Source: Kitasatospora sp. NBC_00240 (GTDB lineage: Bacteria > Actinomycetota > Actinomycetes > Streptomycetales > Streptomycetaceae). Taken from it: a DNA stretch of 64,000 bases. The notes below the pieces were generated by a model. It worked only from the letters and a program-made list of their open reading frames with translations. It did not search any database and had not been told where the DNA came from. Both the position numbers and the translations under genes were made by a program. The DNA lies in NCBI RefSeq assembly GCF_026342405.1, contig NZ_JAPEMU010000001.1, positions 7,130,001-7,194,000 of the forward strand. Direction: 5' to 3'. Positions 43,963-55,120 of this stretch are shown in pieces (the stretch's first letter is position 1; every line of letters starts with the position of its first letter).

Positions 43963-45696
43963 TCAGCCGGTCCGCACCACCGCCGTGCTGTTGTGCGCCA
44001 GGATCAGTGAGTCCCCGTCCGCCTCGCACCGCCCGAAGACCGCGAGCGTCCCGCCGCACGGGGCGCCCAGCGGGACCGAACGCGGCCCCTCGGTGCCGAG
44101 GTTGACCGCGATCCGGTACGGCCCGCGGTGCACCACGAGCCAGCGCAGCTCCTCGTCGAAGGCGACCCGTACCGCGGCCAGGTCCGGGTCGCAGAGCTCC
44201 GGGTGGGCGCGCCGCAGGCGCAGCAGCAGCCGGTACCAGTCGAGGAGTTCGGCGTGCGGGTGCTGGGCCGGTTCGCTCCAGTCCAGGGTGGAGGCCAGGA
44301 CGGTCCGCGCGGCCTGCGGGTCGGGCACGTCCTCGGCCTGCCAGCCGTGCTCGGCGAACTCCCGGCGCCGGCCGCGGCGGACGGCCTCGGCCAGCTCCGG
44401 GTCGGTGTGGTCGGTGAAGTACTGCCAGGGGGTGCCGGCGCCCCACTCCTCGCCCATGAACAGCATCGGGGTGAACGGCGAGGTGAGTACCAGGGCCGCG
44501 CCGGCGGCGAGTTGGCCCGGCGTGAGGGTGGCGGAGAGCCGGTCGCCGAGGGCCCGGTTGCCGATCTGGTCGTGGGTCTGCAGGTAGCCGAGCAGCCGGT
44601 GGCCGTACGGCGGCGGGAAGGGCCGGCCGTGCCGGCGGCCGCGGAACGAGGACCAGCTGCCGTCGTGGAACCAGCCCCGGGTCAGCACCTTGGCGAGTGC
44701 GGCCAGCGGCGCGGTGGCGAAGTCGGCGTAATAGCCCTGGGATTCGCCGGTCAGGGTGGTGTGCAGGGCGTGGTGGAAGTCGTCGCTCCACTGCGCGGCC
44801 AGCCCCTGGCCGCCGGCCCGGCGCGGGTCGGTGGTGCGCGGGTCGTTGCGGTCGGACTCGGCGACCAGGAACAGCTCGCGGTTGCTGGTCACCGCCAACC
44901 GGTCGACCTCGGAGGCGAGTTGCTCCAGGAAGTGCTGGGCGCGGTCGTCCACCAGGGCGTGCACGGCGTCGAGCCGCAGCCCGTCGATCCGGTAGTCGCG
45001 CAGCCAGGCCAGCGCACTGCCGATCAGGTAGTCCCGTACCTCGTCGGAGCCGGGGGCGTCCAGGTTGACCGCCGACCCCCAGGGGGTGTGGTGGCGGTCG
45101 GTGAAGTACGGGCCGAAGGCGGGCAGGTGGTTGCCGGACGGGCCGAGGTGGTTGTGCACCACGTCGAGGATCACGCCCAGGCCCTTGCGGTGAGCGGTGT
45201 CGACAAAGCGCTTCAGCCCCTCCGGGCCGCCGTAGGGCTCGTGCACCGCCCAGAGCGACACCCCGTCGTAGCCCCAGCCGTACCGGCCGGGGAAGGGGCA
45301 GACCGGCATCAGCTCGACGAAGTCGACGCCCAGCTCCACCAGGTGCTCCAGCCGCTCGGCGGCCGCGTCGAAGGTACCCGCCGGGGTGAAGGTGCCGATG
45401 TGCAGCTCGTACAGCACCGCGCCCGGCAGCGGGCGGCCGTGCCAGGGGGTGTCGGACCAGCGGAAGGCGCCGTGGTCGACGCTCCGGCTGGGCCCGTCGG
45501 GGCCGTGCGGCTGGCGCCGGGAGCGAGGGTCGGGCAGCGCCGGGCCGCCGTCCAGCCGGAACGCGTGGTCCCCGGCCGGGGCGAGGCCGCGCCACCAGCC
45601 CGCGCGGGCCGGATCCGGGGCGAGCCGGAACCGGCTGCCCTCCACCTCCACGTCGACCCGTTCGGCCTGCGGGGCCCAGACCTCGTACTCGGTCAC
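43963..45696 (-). CDS. treZ: Malto-oligosyltrehalose trehalohydrolase
   Basis: A 577-residue GH13 enzyme releasing trehalose from the maltooligosyl-trehalose made by TreY. The N-terminal beta domain (1-90) begins Y-E-V-W-A-P-Q-A. The barrel shows D-V-V-H-N-H-L-G, D-G-L-R-L-D-A-V-H (nucleophile Asp), L-V-A-E-S-D (acid Glu) and T-H-D-Q-I-G-N. The true start is the GTG at 45696 overlapping the treY stop (GTGA), although the frame is open almost 2 kb further. It is the last gene of the glgX-treY-treZ group. Confidence 0.95.
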   Translation of the reverse strand: MTEYEVWAPQAERVDVEVEGSRFRLAPDPARAGWWRGLAPAGDHAFRLDGGPALPDPRSRRQPHGPDGPSRSVDHGAFRWSDTPWHGRPLPGAVLYELHIGTFTPAGTFDAAAERLEHLVELGVDFVELMPVCPFPGRYGWGYDGVSLWAVHEPYGGPEGLKRFVDTAHRKGLGVILDVVHNHLGPSGNHLPAFGPYFTDRHHTPWGSAVNLDAPGSDEVRDYLIGSALAWLRDYRIDGLRLDAVHALVDDRAQHFLEQLASEVDRLAVTSNRELFLVAESDRNDPRTTDPRRAGGQGLAAQWSDDFHHALHTTLTGESQGYYADFATAPLAALAKVLTRGWFHDGSWSSFRGRRHGRPFPPPYGHRLLGYLQTHDQIGNRALGDRLSATLTPGQLAAGAALVLTSPFTPMLFMGEEWGAGTPWQYFTDHTDPELAEAVRRGRRREFAEHGWQAEDVPDPQAARTVLASTLDWSEPAQHPHAELLDWYRLLLRLRRAHPELCDPDLAAVRVAFDEELRWLVVHRGPYRIAVNLGTEGPRSVPLGAPCGGTLAVFGRCEADGDSLILAHNSTAVVRTG

Positions 45697-48218
45697 GCGT
45701 GCTCCTGGGGGCGGGTCAGCAGGGCGGTGGGGTAGTGCTCCAGCAACTCGGCCAGCGGGACGGGCCCGGGCTCGAAGGCACGGCCGGTCAGCCGGTCCGT
45801 CCACGGGCCGGGCCCGGCGGGCAGGTCGAGGGTGCTGCCGCGCCAGCCGCCGGACCGCTCCAGCCCGTACGGCAGCCGGGTGACGGCGGTGATCACCTCG
45901 GCGCCGCGCCGGAAGGCCAGCAGGTGCGCGGCGGCCGGGCCGTGCGCACCCAGCGGCCGGTAGGCGCCGAGCGGGCGCTCGCGACGCAGGTGCAGCGCGG
46001 TGGTGGTCAGGTGCAGCTTCTCCCGGGCGAGGTCGCCGGCCGGGCCGGGCGGCTCCGAGAGCCGCCCGCTGGGTGAGTCGGTCAGCCGGACGGCCAGCGC
46101 GCCGAGGTCGACCGGCGCCCGGTTGTCCGGGTCGACCAGCGTGTACAGCGGTTCCTCGCTGCCCTGGTAGAGGTCCGGCACGCCGGGGACGGTCAGGTGC
46201 AGCAGCGCCCCGCCGAGGGTGTTGGCCCGGGCGTACGGGGCGATGGCGCGCACCAGGCCCTCGATCCGGGGGAGCAGCCCGGGATTGCCGTAGACGGCGT
46301 GCGCGTAGGCCGCGAGGGCCTGCTCGAAGTCGGCGTCGGGCGCGGTCCAGGAGGTCTGCAGCTTGGCCTCGCGGGCGGCCTTGAGCAGTGCGGCCACCAG
46401 CCGGTCCGGGGCGATCGGCCAGGCCGCCACCAGGGTCTGCCAGAGCAGCCAGGCGGTGTTCCGGTCGGGGCAGGGCCCGGCCGCGATCGTCCAGGCGGCG
46501 GCCTCGTCGGCCCAGAGCCGGGGCTGCTCGGCGAGGACGGCGAGCCGGGCCCGGGCGTCGGCGCTGCGCTTGGTGTCGTGGGTGGAGAGCGCCGTCATGG
46601 TGTGCGGCCAGTGCCGTTCGACGTACTCGCACCAGGCGTGGAAGTCGGCGGGGGCGACCCCGGGCCGGGAAGGCTCGCCGCCGACCTCGTTCAGCGCGGT
46701 GAGCGCGTTGAAGCGGTAGAAGGCGGTGTCCTCCACACCCTTGGCGGCCACCGCGGAGGCGGTCTGCGCGAAGCGGACGCAGAACTCGTCCTTCTCCGCG
46801 CTGCCGCCCAGCCGGCCCAGGGTCAGCGCGCCGACCAGCTCCAGGGTGTCGGCGGCCGGGCCGGCGGGCGGCCCGCCCGGCTGCTCCAGCGCCGTCCGCA
46901 GGTGCTCGGCGGCGGCCTCCGGCGCCGGCTCGCCGGGGCGCACGTACGGGCGGTAGACGGGGTACGCGGTCAGTATCCGGTGCAGCGCCTCGCGCAGTTC
47001 CCAGGGCGCGTGGTCGGCGAGTTCGGGTTCGGCGGCGCAGATCCGCTCGGCGAGGCGGACCAACCGGTCCACCTCGGCGGCCAGCTCCCCGCGCTCGGCG
47101 GTGAGCTGCGCCCGGCCGCGCCGGCCGGCGGCCGTGGCCGGGTGCGGTTCGGCGCACGGTTGCCCGGCGCCCGCACCCGGGGTGTCCGAGCCGTCCAGGA
47201 AGCGCTGGTAGGCGGTGGTCAGCCGGCCCGCCCCCGCGTGGTCGGTCAGCACGCCGTCGATGCGGCGCAGCGCGTCGTAGCCGGTGGTGCCGGCGCACGG
47301 CCAGTCGGCGGGCAGCTCCTCCTCGCCGGTGAGGATCTTCTCGACCACGGTGTACGCGCCGCCGGTGGCCCGGGCCAGCCGCCGCAGGTAGCCGCGCGGG
47401 TCGGCCAGGCCGTCCGGGTGGTCGATCCGGAACCCGTCCAGCAGCCCTTCGGCGTGCAGCCGCAGCAGCGTGCCGTGGGTGGCCTCGAAGACCTCGGGGA
47501 CTTCGACCCGGACGGCGATCAGGTCGTTCACGGTGAAGAACCGGCGGTAGTTCAGTTCGGTGCGGGCGAGGCGCCACCAGGCGAGCCGGTACCACTGGCG
47601 CTCCAGCAGCTCCGGCAGGGCGAGCCGCTCGGTGCCGGGCCGCAGCGGGAAGGCGTGGTCGTGGTAGCGCAGCACGTCCCCGTCGACGGTGAGTTCGTCG
47701 AGCACGCTGCCGAGCCGGCCGCCGAGCAGCGGGAGCAGCAGCCGGCCGCGTTCGGGGGCGTCGACCGGGCCCGGCTGGGCGGCCCAGTCGATGTCGAACC
47801 AGCGCGCGTAGGGGGAGTCCGGGCCGTCCCGCAGGACGTGCCAGAGCGGCTGGTTCAGCTGCTCGGGGACGGGGACGGCCATGTGGTTGGGCACCACGTC
47901 GGCGATCAGCCGCAGGCCGTGCCGGCGGGCCTCGGCGGCCAGTGCGCGCAGGGCCTGCTCGCCGCCGAGCTGTTCGCTGACCCGGCTGTGGTCGACGGTG
48001 TCGTACCCGTGGGTGGAGCCGGCGGTGGCCTCCAGCAGCGGGGAAAGGTGCAGGTGGGAGACGCCGAGCGCGGCCAGGTAGGGCACGGCGGCGGTGGCGT
48101 CGTGCAGGGTGAAGGCGGGCTGCAGCTGGAGCCGGTAGCTGGCGGTGGGGGGCTGGACGGCCCCGGCCGGGCCGTCACCGGCCGGGCGTGGCTGCGCGGG
48201 CTCGGCGGGTGAGGTCAT
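45693..48218 (-). CDS. treY: Malto-oligosyltrehalose synthase
   Basis: An 841-residue GH13 enzyme that turns the reducing end of a glucan into a trehalose-type linkage. It starts P-T-A-S-Y-R-L-Q-L, the TreY hallmark. Catalytic regions are A-D-V-V-P-N-H-M, G-F-R-I-D-H-P-D-G-L (nucleophile Asp), V-E-K-I-L (acid Glu) and L-S-T-H-D-T-K-R-S. Length is at the upper end of normal. It follows glgX by 136 bp and overlaps treZ by 4 bp. Confidence 0.95.
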   Translation of the reverse strand: MTSPAEPAQPRPAGDGPAGAVQPPTASYRLQLQPAFTLHDATAAVPYLAALGVSHLHLSPLLEATAGSTHGYDTVDHSRVSEQLGGEQALRALAAEARRHGLRLIADVVPNHMAVPVPEQLNQPLWHVLRDGPDSPYARWFDIDWAAQPGPVDAPERGRLLLPLLGGRLGSVLDELTVDGDVLRYHDHAFPLRPGTERLALPELLERQWYRLAWWRLARTELNYRRFFTVNDLIAVRVEVPEVFEATHGTLLRLHAEGLLDGFRIDHPDGLADPRGYLRRLARATGGAYTVVEKILTGEEELPADWPCAGTTGYDALRRIDGVLTDHAGAGRLTTAYQRFLDGSDTPGAGAGQPCAEPHPATAAGRRGRAQLTAERGELAAEVDRLVRLAERICAAEPELADHAPWELREALHRILTAYPVYRPYVRPGEPAPEAAAEHLRTALEQPGGPPAGPAADTLELVGALTLGRLGGSAEKDEFCVRFAQTASAVAAKGVEDTAFYRFNALTALNEVGGEPSRPGVAPADFHAWCEYVERHWPHTMTALSTHDTKRSADARARLAVLAEQPRLWADEAAAWTIAAGPCPDRNTAWLLWQTLVAAWPIAPDRLVAALLKAAREAKLQTSWTAPDADFEQALAAYAHAVYGNPGLLPRIEGLVRAIAPYARANTLGGALLHLTVPGVPDLYQGSEEPLYTLVDPDNRAPVDLGALAVRLTDSPSGRLSEPPGPAGDLAREKLHLTTTALHLRRERPLGAYRPLGAHGPAAAHLLAFRRGAEVITAVTRLPYGLERSGGWRGSTLDLPAGPGPWTDRLTGRAFEPGPVPLAELLEHYPTALLTRPQEHA

Positions 48219-48354
48219 GAGTCCATACCTACCCGCCGCGGCCCGTGCCTATGGCCCGATGTCGGGCGAACGGGTGAACCGCCCGCATCGCGCCGACCGG
48301 GCGGCCGCGCGGCTGGAGCGGCCGCCGGCCCGCCCGGCGTCGCGGCCGGCCGGC

Positions 48355-50541
<2,187 letters not shown>

Positions 50542-50925
50542 AAGTCCTCAACTTCTATGGTAATAGCGGAAACTGACGAACTCTCCGGCCTCGGTGCAGC
50601 TTTTCCCCGCTTCTGCCCGGCCGGGGGGCCGGGCATGTGCGGCTGTCGCGTACCGTGACGCACGGCACAGTCGCCATCCTCCCCGACGCCCCGTCCGACC
50701 TATGGTCCATTCGCCACTTGTTCGCCCGAACGGGTGTCCGTGGGGTGGCTGGGACGAGCGGGACGACCGGTCCGTTTCGTCTCCCGGTCGGCCATCCGGC
50801 TGCGCGGGCCGTCCGGCGGGCAGTACCCTTGATCGTCCGGCAGTACCCGGGATCCGCGGCCCAGCGGCGGCGGACGGGGCAGGCCCGGTCACCCGCGCGG
50901 ACGAGGTGCGGTCGGCCGTGGTCCG

Positions 50926-50985
50926 TCGGTGGACGACCCGCCGGTGGACGACCGGTCGGCGAACGAGCAGTCAGTGGACGACCCG
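50926..50985. repeat. 15-bp degenerate tandem repeat, four units
   Basis: Units of consensus GTCGGTGGACGACCC start at 50926, 50941, 50956 and 50971; the third is most diverged. It sits in the 476-bp divergent gap between glgX and the SAV2148-type gene, 33 bp before the latter's start, so probably in its 5' leader. No gene is evident in the gap. Confidence 0.75.
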
Positions 50986-51017
50986 TCACTCCCGGCGGCC
51001 GAGAGGTGAGGTAGCCC

Positions 51018-52283
51018 ATGGTGTTCCCCGCCGGCGGCAGGGGCGGCGGCACCGACCGCGGCCCCGGGCGCAGCGAGGCGCCGACGGTCGTGATGCGCCC
51101 CTCGATGGCGTCCCGCGCCGCGGTTCCCGCCCAGGGCGGCCCGGTCGAGGTGCCCGCCCTCGCCTGGTCCGGCGGCGAATGGGACGAGGCCTACCAGCGG
51201 GTCCGGCTCGCCGGCCGCGCGTACGTCTGGCTCAACCTGGTCGAACAGCGGCTGCGCGCCCTGGTGGACGAGGTGCTGCGACCGGTCTACGCCCCCGCGC
51301 ACGGCGAGGACTGGGTGACCGCCGCCGCCGGACCGGCCGGCGAGGAATGGGCCCACCGGGCCGGCGCCGTCCGCGAGGTCAGCCGCCGCAAGGGCTACCT
51401 GCTCGACCCCGCCGACGACGACCCGCTGGTCTTCCTCACCCTGCCCCAGCTGCGCGAGCTCATGGTCCAGCACTGGCCCTGCTTCGAGCCCTTCCTCGCC
51501 GACCGCCGCGAGATCGAACTGGCCCTGGACGAGCTGGAGGTGGCCCGGCACGTCGTCTCGCGCAACCGCACGCTCTCGCAGACCGTCCTCGCGCAGACCG
51601 AGCGGGCCGCCGCCCGGCTGCTCGCCCTGCTCGACGGCGGCAGCGGCGGGGTGCCCGCCGACGTGGTCGAGGCCCTGGTGGCCGGCCGGTACGCGGACGT
51701 CGTCGCGGTGCACGCCGACCGGGTCCGCCTGCAGCGGGACCTCCCGGTGGAGGACCTGCTCGACGGGGCCCGTCGGCTCGACGCGCTCGGCATCGGCCTC
51801 GGCATGCTCTGCCAGAACTACACCGGCCGGCGGCTGGTGCGGCTCGCCACCGAGGGCTGCCGGGTCCGGCTGCTCTTCCTCAACCCGGCCAGCAGCGCCG
51901 TCCGGCGGCGCGAGCGCGAGCTGGGGCTCGGGCGCGGTGAGCTGGCCCGTTCGATCGAGATGAACATCATGCACGTCCGGCGGGTGCGGGCCCGGCTGCG
52001 CGACCCCGGCGGCTTCGAGATCCGGGTCTTCGACGAGACGCCGCGTTTCACCGCCTACCTGGTCGAGGGCCCGCGCCCGACCAGCCAGGCCGGCGGGCGG
52101 CGGCAGTCCACCGACCTGGGCGTGGTCCAGCCCTACCTGCGCAAGGCGCGCGGCATGGAGTCCCCGGCGCTGGTACTGCGCGGCGGGGCGGGCCAGCAGC
52201 CCGGCTCCACCGAGCCGGGGCTGCTGGAGGTCTACCGCGAGGAGTTCGAGGGCGTCTGGGGGGACTCCCGGCCGGTGTCCTGA
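51018..52283 (+). CDS. SAV2148-family (HEPN-related) protein
   Basis: A 421-residue, mostly helical cytoplasmic protein. The core (about 50-380) matches, from memory, a conserved actinobacterial group named SAV2148-family HEPN domain protein. Characteristic segments are G-R-A-Y-V-W-L-N-L-V-E-Q-R-L-R, R-K-G-Y-L-L-D-P-A-D-D, V-Q-H-W-P-C-F-E-P-F and L-L-F-L-N-P-A-S-S-A-V; it ends W-G-D-S-R-P-V-S. HEPN domains are often RNases or nucleotide transferases, but I could not point to a definite R-x4-6-H motif here. The ATG at 51018 follows GAGGTGAGG. The N-terminal 45 residues are disordered. Confidence 0.72.
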   Translation: MVFPAGGRGGGTDRGPGRSEAPTVVMRPSMASRAAVPAQGGPVEVPALAWSGGEWDEAYQRVRLAGRAYVWLNLVEQRLRALVDEVLRPVYAPAHGEDWVTAAAGPAGEEWAHRAGAVREVSRRKGYLLDPADDDPLVFLTLPQLRELMVQHWPCFEPFLADRREIELALDELEVARHVVSRNRTLSQTVLAQTERAAARLLALLDGGSGGVPADVVEALVAGRYADVVAVHADRVRLQRDLPVEDLLDGARRLDALGIGLGMLCQNYTGRRLVRLATEGCRVRLLFLNPASSAVRRRERELGLGRGELARSIEMNIMHVRRVRARLRDPGGFEIRVFDETPRFTAYLVEGPRPTSQAGGRRQSTDLGVVQPYLRKARGMESPALVLRGGAGQQPGSTEPGLLEVYREEFEGVWGDSRPVS

Positions 52284-52812
52284 GGGGCCGCCGGTCCCTC
52301 GGGGGGCCAACCGGCGCGCCCTGGCGGGGTCACTCCGGCCGGAGCCGGAGCCGGAGCCGGAGCCGTGAGCCCGTCCCCGTCCCTGGCCCCGCCCCGTCCG
52401 CCGTCGGTACGTCACGGCGCGGCCGTCGGCGGCCCCCGCGCGGGTCCGATCCCGGGCCGTGGCGCCGGTAGGCCGGACGGATGGCAACTGACCGGTATTC
52501 AGCCGATGGGCGGTCAGCCGTCCCGCTCCGCGGGCGCGCGGCGGGGGCGGCCCCTTGCTAGCGTCGATCCCGTGATCGAACAGGTCGGCGGCCTGTCCCG
52601 GCCCCGGCCTGCCGTCCACCTCCCGGCCCGCCCCGCGGCCCGGCCGTACGCCCGCCCCGGCCCGTCCCCGTCCGTGGCCGCGGCACGCGCCGCCCGCCCG
52701 CCGGAGCCGTCCGCCGGTCAGGCACCCCGCCCCGTCCCGCCGGCCCGGCCGCCGTCCCGCCCGCGCGCCCTCCGTCCGCGCACCGAACCGCCCCCAGACC
52801 CGGAAGGCCACC
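52284..52812. other. 529-bp GC-rich gap with GGAGCC hexamer repeat
   Basis: No credible gene. It contains four perfect GGAGCC units at 52341-52364 and a TAGCGT box at 52559-52564 that could be a -10 for the peroxidase gene, with a leader of about 240 nt. Otherwise it is Pro/Arg-coding-type GC-rich sequence in every frame. Confidence 0.5.
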
Positions 52813-54111
52813 ATGACCAGCCAGCACGCCGTCAGCGGTTCCCACCCCGACCTGCCCGCCCCGGACGGCTGCCCGGCCGTCGGCGGGGCCTCCCGCCGCG
52901 GCTTCGTCAAGGCCGCCCTCGGGGCCGGCACGGCGGGCGCCGCGCTCGCGCTCGGGGCCGGGCCCGGCAGCGCCCGGGCCCGGGCGCAGCAGCGGTCCGA
53001 CGCCGGGTTCGTGCCCTTCCACGGTGTGCACCAGGCCGGTGTCACGACCCCCGCCCCGGCCTACGCCTCCTTCGTCTCCTTCGACGTCACCGCCACCAAC
53101 CGGGCCGGGCTGGAGGCCCTGTTCCGCACCCTGACCACCCGGATCCGCTTCCTCGCCTCCGGCGGCACCCCGCCCGACATGGGCCCGGACGCCCCGCCGT
53201 CCGACAGCGGCATCCTCGGCCCGGTCCTGCCGACCGACGACCTGACCGTCACGGTCGGCGTCGGTGCCTCGCTCTTCGACGACCGGTTCGGCCTGGGCGC
53301 CGCCAAGCCGCTGCGGCTGGCCCCGATGCGGGCCTTCCCCGACGACAGCCTGCGGCCCGCCGAACTGCACGGGGACCTCTCGGTCCAGGTCTGCGCCGAG
53401 AGCCGGGACACCGTCCTGCACACCCTGCGCGACCTGGCCCGGCACACCCGGGGCGCGATGCGGGCCCGCTGGCAGGTCGACGGGTTCCAGAACCGGCCCA
53501 GGCCCAGCGGCGCCCAGCGCAACCTGCTCGGCTTCAAGGACGGCATCGTCAACCCCGACACCACCTCCGCCCGCCTGATGGACCGGCTGGTCTGGGTGGT
53601 CGACGGCGGCGGCGAACCCGGCTGGGCCACCGGCGGCAGCTACCAGGTGATCCGGGTGATCCGCACCCTGGCCGACGCCTGGGACGGCCTCCGGCTCGCC
53701 GACCAGGAGCGGATCATCGGCCGGAACAGAGCCACCGGCGCCCCGCTCGGGTACGGCGCCGAGACCGACGCCCCCGACTACGGCAAGGACCCGCAGGGCG
53801 CCGGCATCGCGCTCGACGCCCACATCCGGCTGGCCAACCCCCGGGAGCAGGCCACGGCCGACAGCCGGATCCTGCGCCGCGGCTTCAACTACGACCGGGG
53901 GATCGACGCGGCCGGCGACCTCGACCTGGGCCTCGCCTTCTGCTGCTACCAGCAGGACGTGGTCCGCCAGTTCGAGGCGGTCCAGACCCGGCTGGCGGGC
54001 GAGCCGCTGGCCCGCTTCCTGCGTCCGACCGGCGGCGGCTACTTCTTCGTCCTGCCGGGTGTCCGGGACGCCGCCGACTGGCTCGCCCGGGGGCTGTTCG
54101 CCGCCGTCTGA
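52813..54111 (+). CDS. efeB: Tat-exported DyP-type peroxidase (EfeB-like)
   Basis: A 432-residue heme peroxidase. A twin-arginine signal S-R-R-G-F-V-K-A-A-L-G (about 31-41) sends the folded, heme-loaded enzyme out. The DyP signature G-F-K-D-G-I (catalytic Asp), the proximal heme His in D-A-H-I-R-L-A-N-P and distal Arg in R-R-G-F-N-Y are all present. EfeB normally works with EfeO and EfeU in iron uptake, but neither is adjacent, so the role here could be peroxide or dye oxidation. GGAAGG precedes the ATG. Confidence 0.92.
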   Translation: MTSQHAVSGSHPDLPAPDGCPAVGGASRRGFVKAALGAGTAGAALALGAGPGSARARAQQRSDAGFVPFHGVHQAGVTTPAPAYASFVSFDVTATNRAGLEALFRTLTTRIRFLASGGTPPDMGPDAPPSDSGILGPVLPTDDLTVTVGVGASLFDDRFGLGAAKPLRLAPMRAFPDDSLRPAELHGDLSVQVCAESRDTVLHTLRDLARHTRGAMRARWQVDGFQNRPRPSGAQRNLLGFKDGIVNPDTTSARLMDRLVWVVDGGGEPGWATGGSYQVIRVIRTLADAWDGLRLADQERIIGRNRATGAPLGYGAETDAPDYGKDPQGAGIALDAHIRLANPREQATADSRILRRGFNYDRGIDAAGDLDLGLAFCCYQQDVVRQFEAVQTRLAGEPLARFLRPTGGGYFFVLPGVRDAADWLARGLFAAV

Positions 54112-54303
54112 CGGCTCCCGGGCCGGGTCCGGCGGCCCGCCGCGGGGGCGCCGGCGCCCGGCCCGGCGGGGACCTCCCGCAGGCCCGCGCCGTCGGCCGG
54201 GACCGGCCCCGGACCAGCGGGGGAGGGGCCGACGGGCCGGGTTGTCGGTGGTCCGGGCGATGATAGGGGACGTCAGAGCGGCCGGACGGAAGGACACACC
54301 CCT

Positions 54304-55005
54304 ATGAGCTGGTGGCACGAGCCACTGGTCGGCTTCGATCTGGAGACCACCGGTACCGACCCGGCCGAGTCCCGGATCGTCACGGCCGCCCTCGTGGACA
54401 CGGTCGGCAGCCGCCGGGAGAGCGCCACCGGCTGGCTGCTCGACCCCGGCGTCCCGATCCCCGCGGAGGCCGAGGCCATCCACGGCATCGGCGACGACCT
54501 GGCCCGCAGCAAGGGGCGCCCGGCCAAGGAGGGCGTCGAGGAGATAGCCGCCGCTCTGTGCGAGCGCATCCTGGCCGGCCGCCCGGTGGTCGCCTTCAAC
54601 GCCCCCTTCGACCTCTCCCTGCTCGACGCCGAGCTGCGCCGCTACGCCCTGCCCGGCCTGGCCGAGCGGCTCGGCGGCCCCGTCGCACCGGTGCTGGACG
54701 CGCTGGTGATCGACCGGGCCCTCGACAAGTACCGCAAGGGCTCCCGGACCCTCCAGCGGGTCTGCGAGGTCTACGGGGTCGAGCTGACCGACGCCCACGA
54801 GGCCGGCAGCGACGCACTGGCCGCCGTCCTGGTCGCGGTGGCCCTCGGCGAGCGGTACCCGGCGCAGGCCGGGGAGGTCGCGCTGGCCGAGCTGCACCAC
54901 CGTCAGGTCGGCTGGTACCGGGAGTGGGCCGAGGGACTGCAGGCCTGGCTGCGCAAGGGCAAGGACCCGCAGGCCGTGATCGACCCGCGCTGGCCGCTGC
55001 GCTGA
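54304..55005 (+). CDS. DEDDh 3'-5' exonuclease (DnaQ/epsilon-like)
   Basis: A 233-residue nuclease with all four acidic residues and the His of the DEDDh family: Asp12 and Glu14 in F-D-L-E-T-T-G, Asp in F-N-A-P-F-D-L, and H-E-A-G-S-D near residue 160. A short helical tail (about 190-233) follows. It resembles the stand-alone exonucleases annotated as epsilon-like in Streptomyces. Start ATG 54304. It is followed at once by a terminator-like hairpin and converges on the 778-residue gene. Confidence 0.9.
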   Translation: MSWWHEPLVGFDLETTGTDPAESRIVTAALVDTVGSRRESATGWLLDPGVPIPAEAEAIHGIGDDLARSKGRPAKEGVEEIAAALCERILAGRPVVAFNAPFDLSLLDAELRRYALPGLAERLGGPVAPVLDALVIDRALDKYRKGSRTLQRVCEVYGVELTDAHEAGSDALAAVLVAVALGERYPAQAGEVALAELHHRQVGWYREWAEGLQAWLRKGKDPQAVIDPRWPLR

Positions 55006-55024
55006 GCCCGGCCGGGGGCCGGGC
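55006..55024 (+). terminator. Hairpin right after the exonuclease gene
   Basis: GCCCGGCC-GGG-GGCCGGGC is an 8-bp perfect stem beginning at the base after the TGA. It may end the exonuclease mRNA and also the converging one. Confidence 0.55.
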
Positions 55025-55120
55025 GGCCCGCACGCCGGAGCCGCCCGAGGGCAGCCCCGGCCGCCGGCCCGAAGGCGCGGCCCCGTGCCGCTGCCGGTCC
55101 GGTCCTCAGGTGGGCCGGCC

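Noticed and set aside
45697..47595. Extension of the treZ frame across treY
   Set aside because: The sequence is the real treY gene in another frame; treZ homologues begin near the GTG at 45696.
52365..54263. Long plus-strand open frame across the efeB region
   Set aside because: It is an alternative frame of efeB; upstream of 52813 the translation is Pro/Arg-rich and has no motif, while the Tat signal and DyP motifs are in the 52813 frame.
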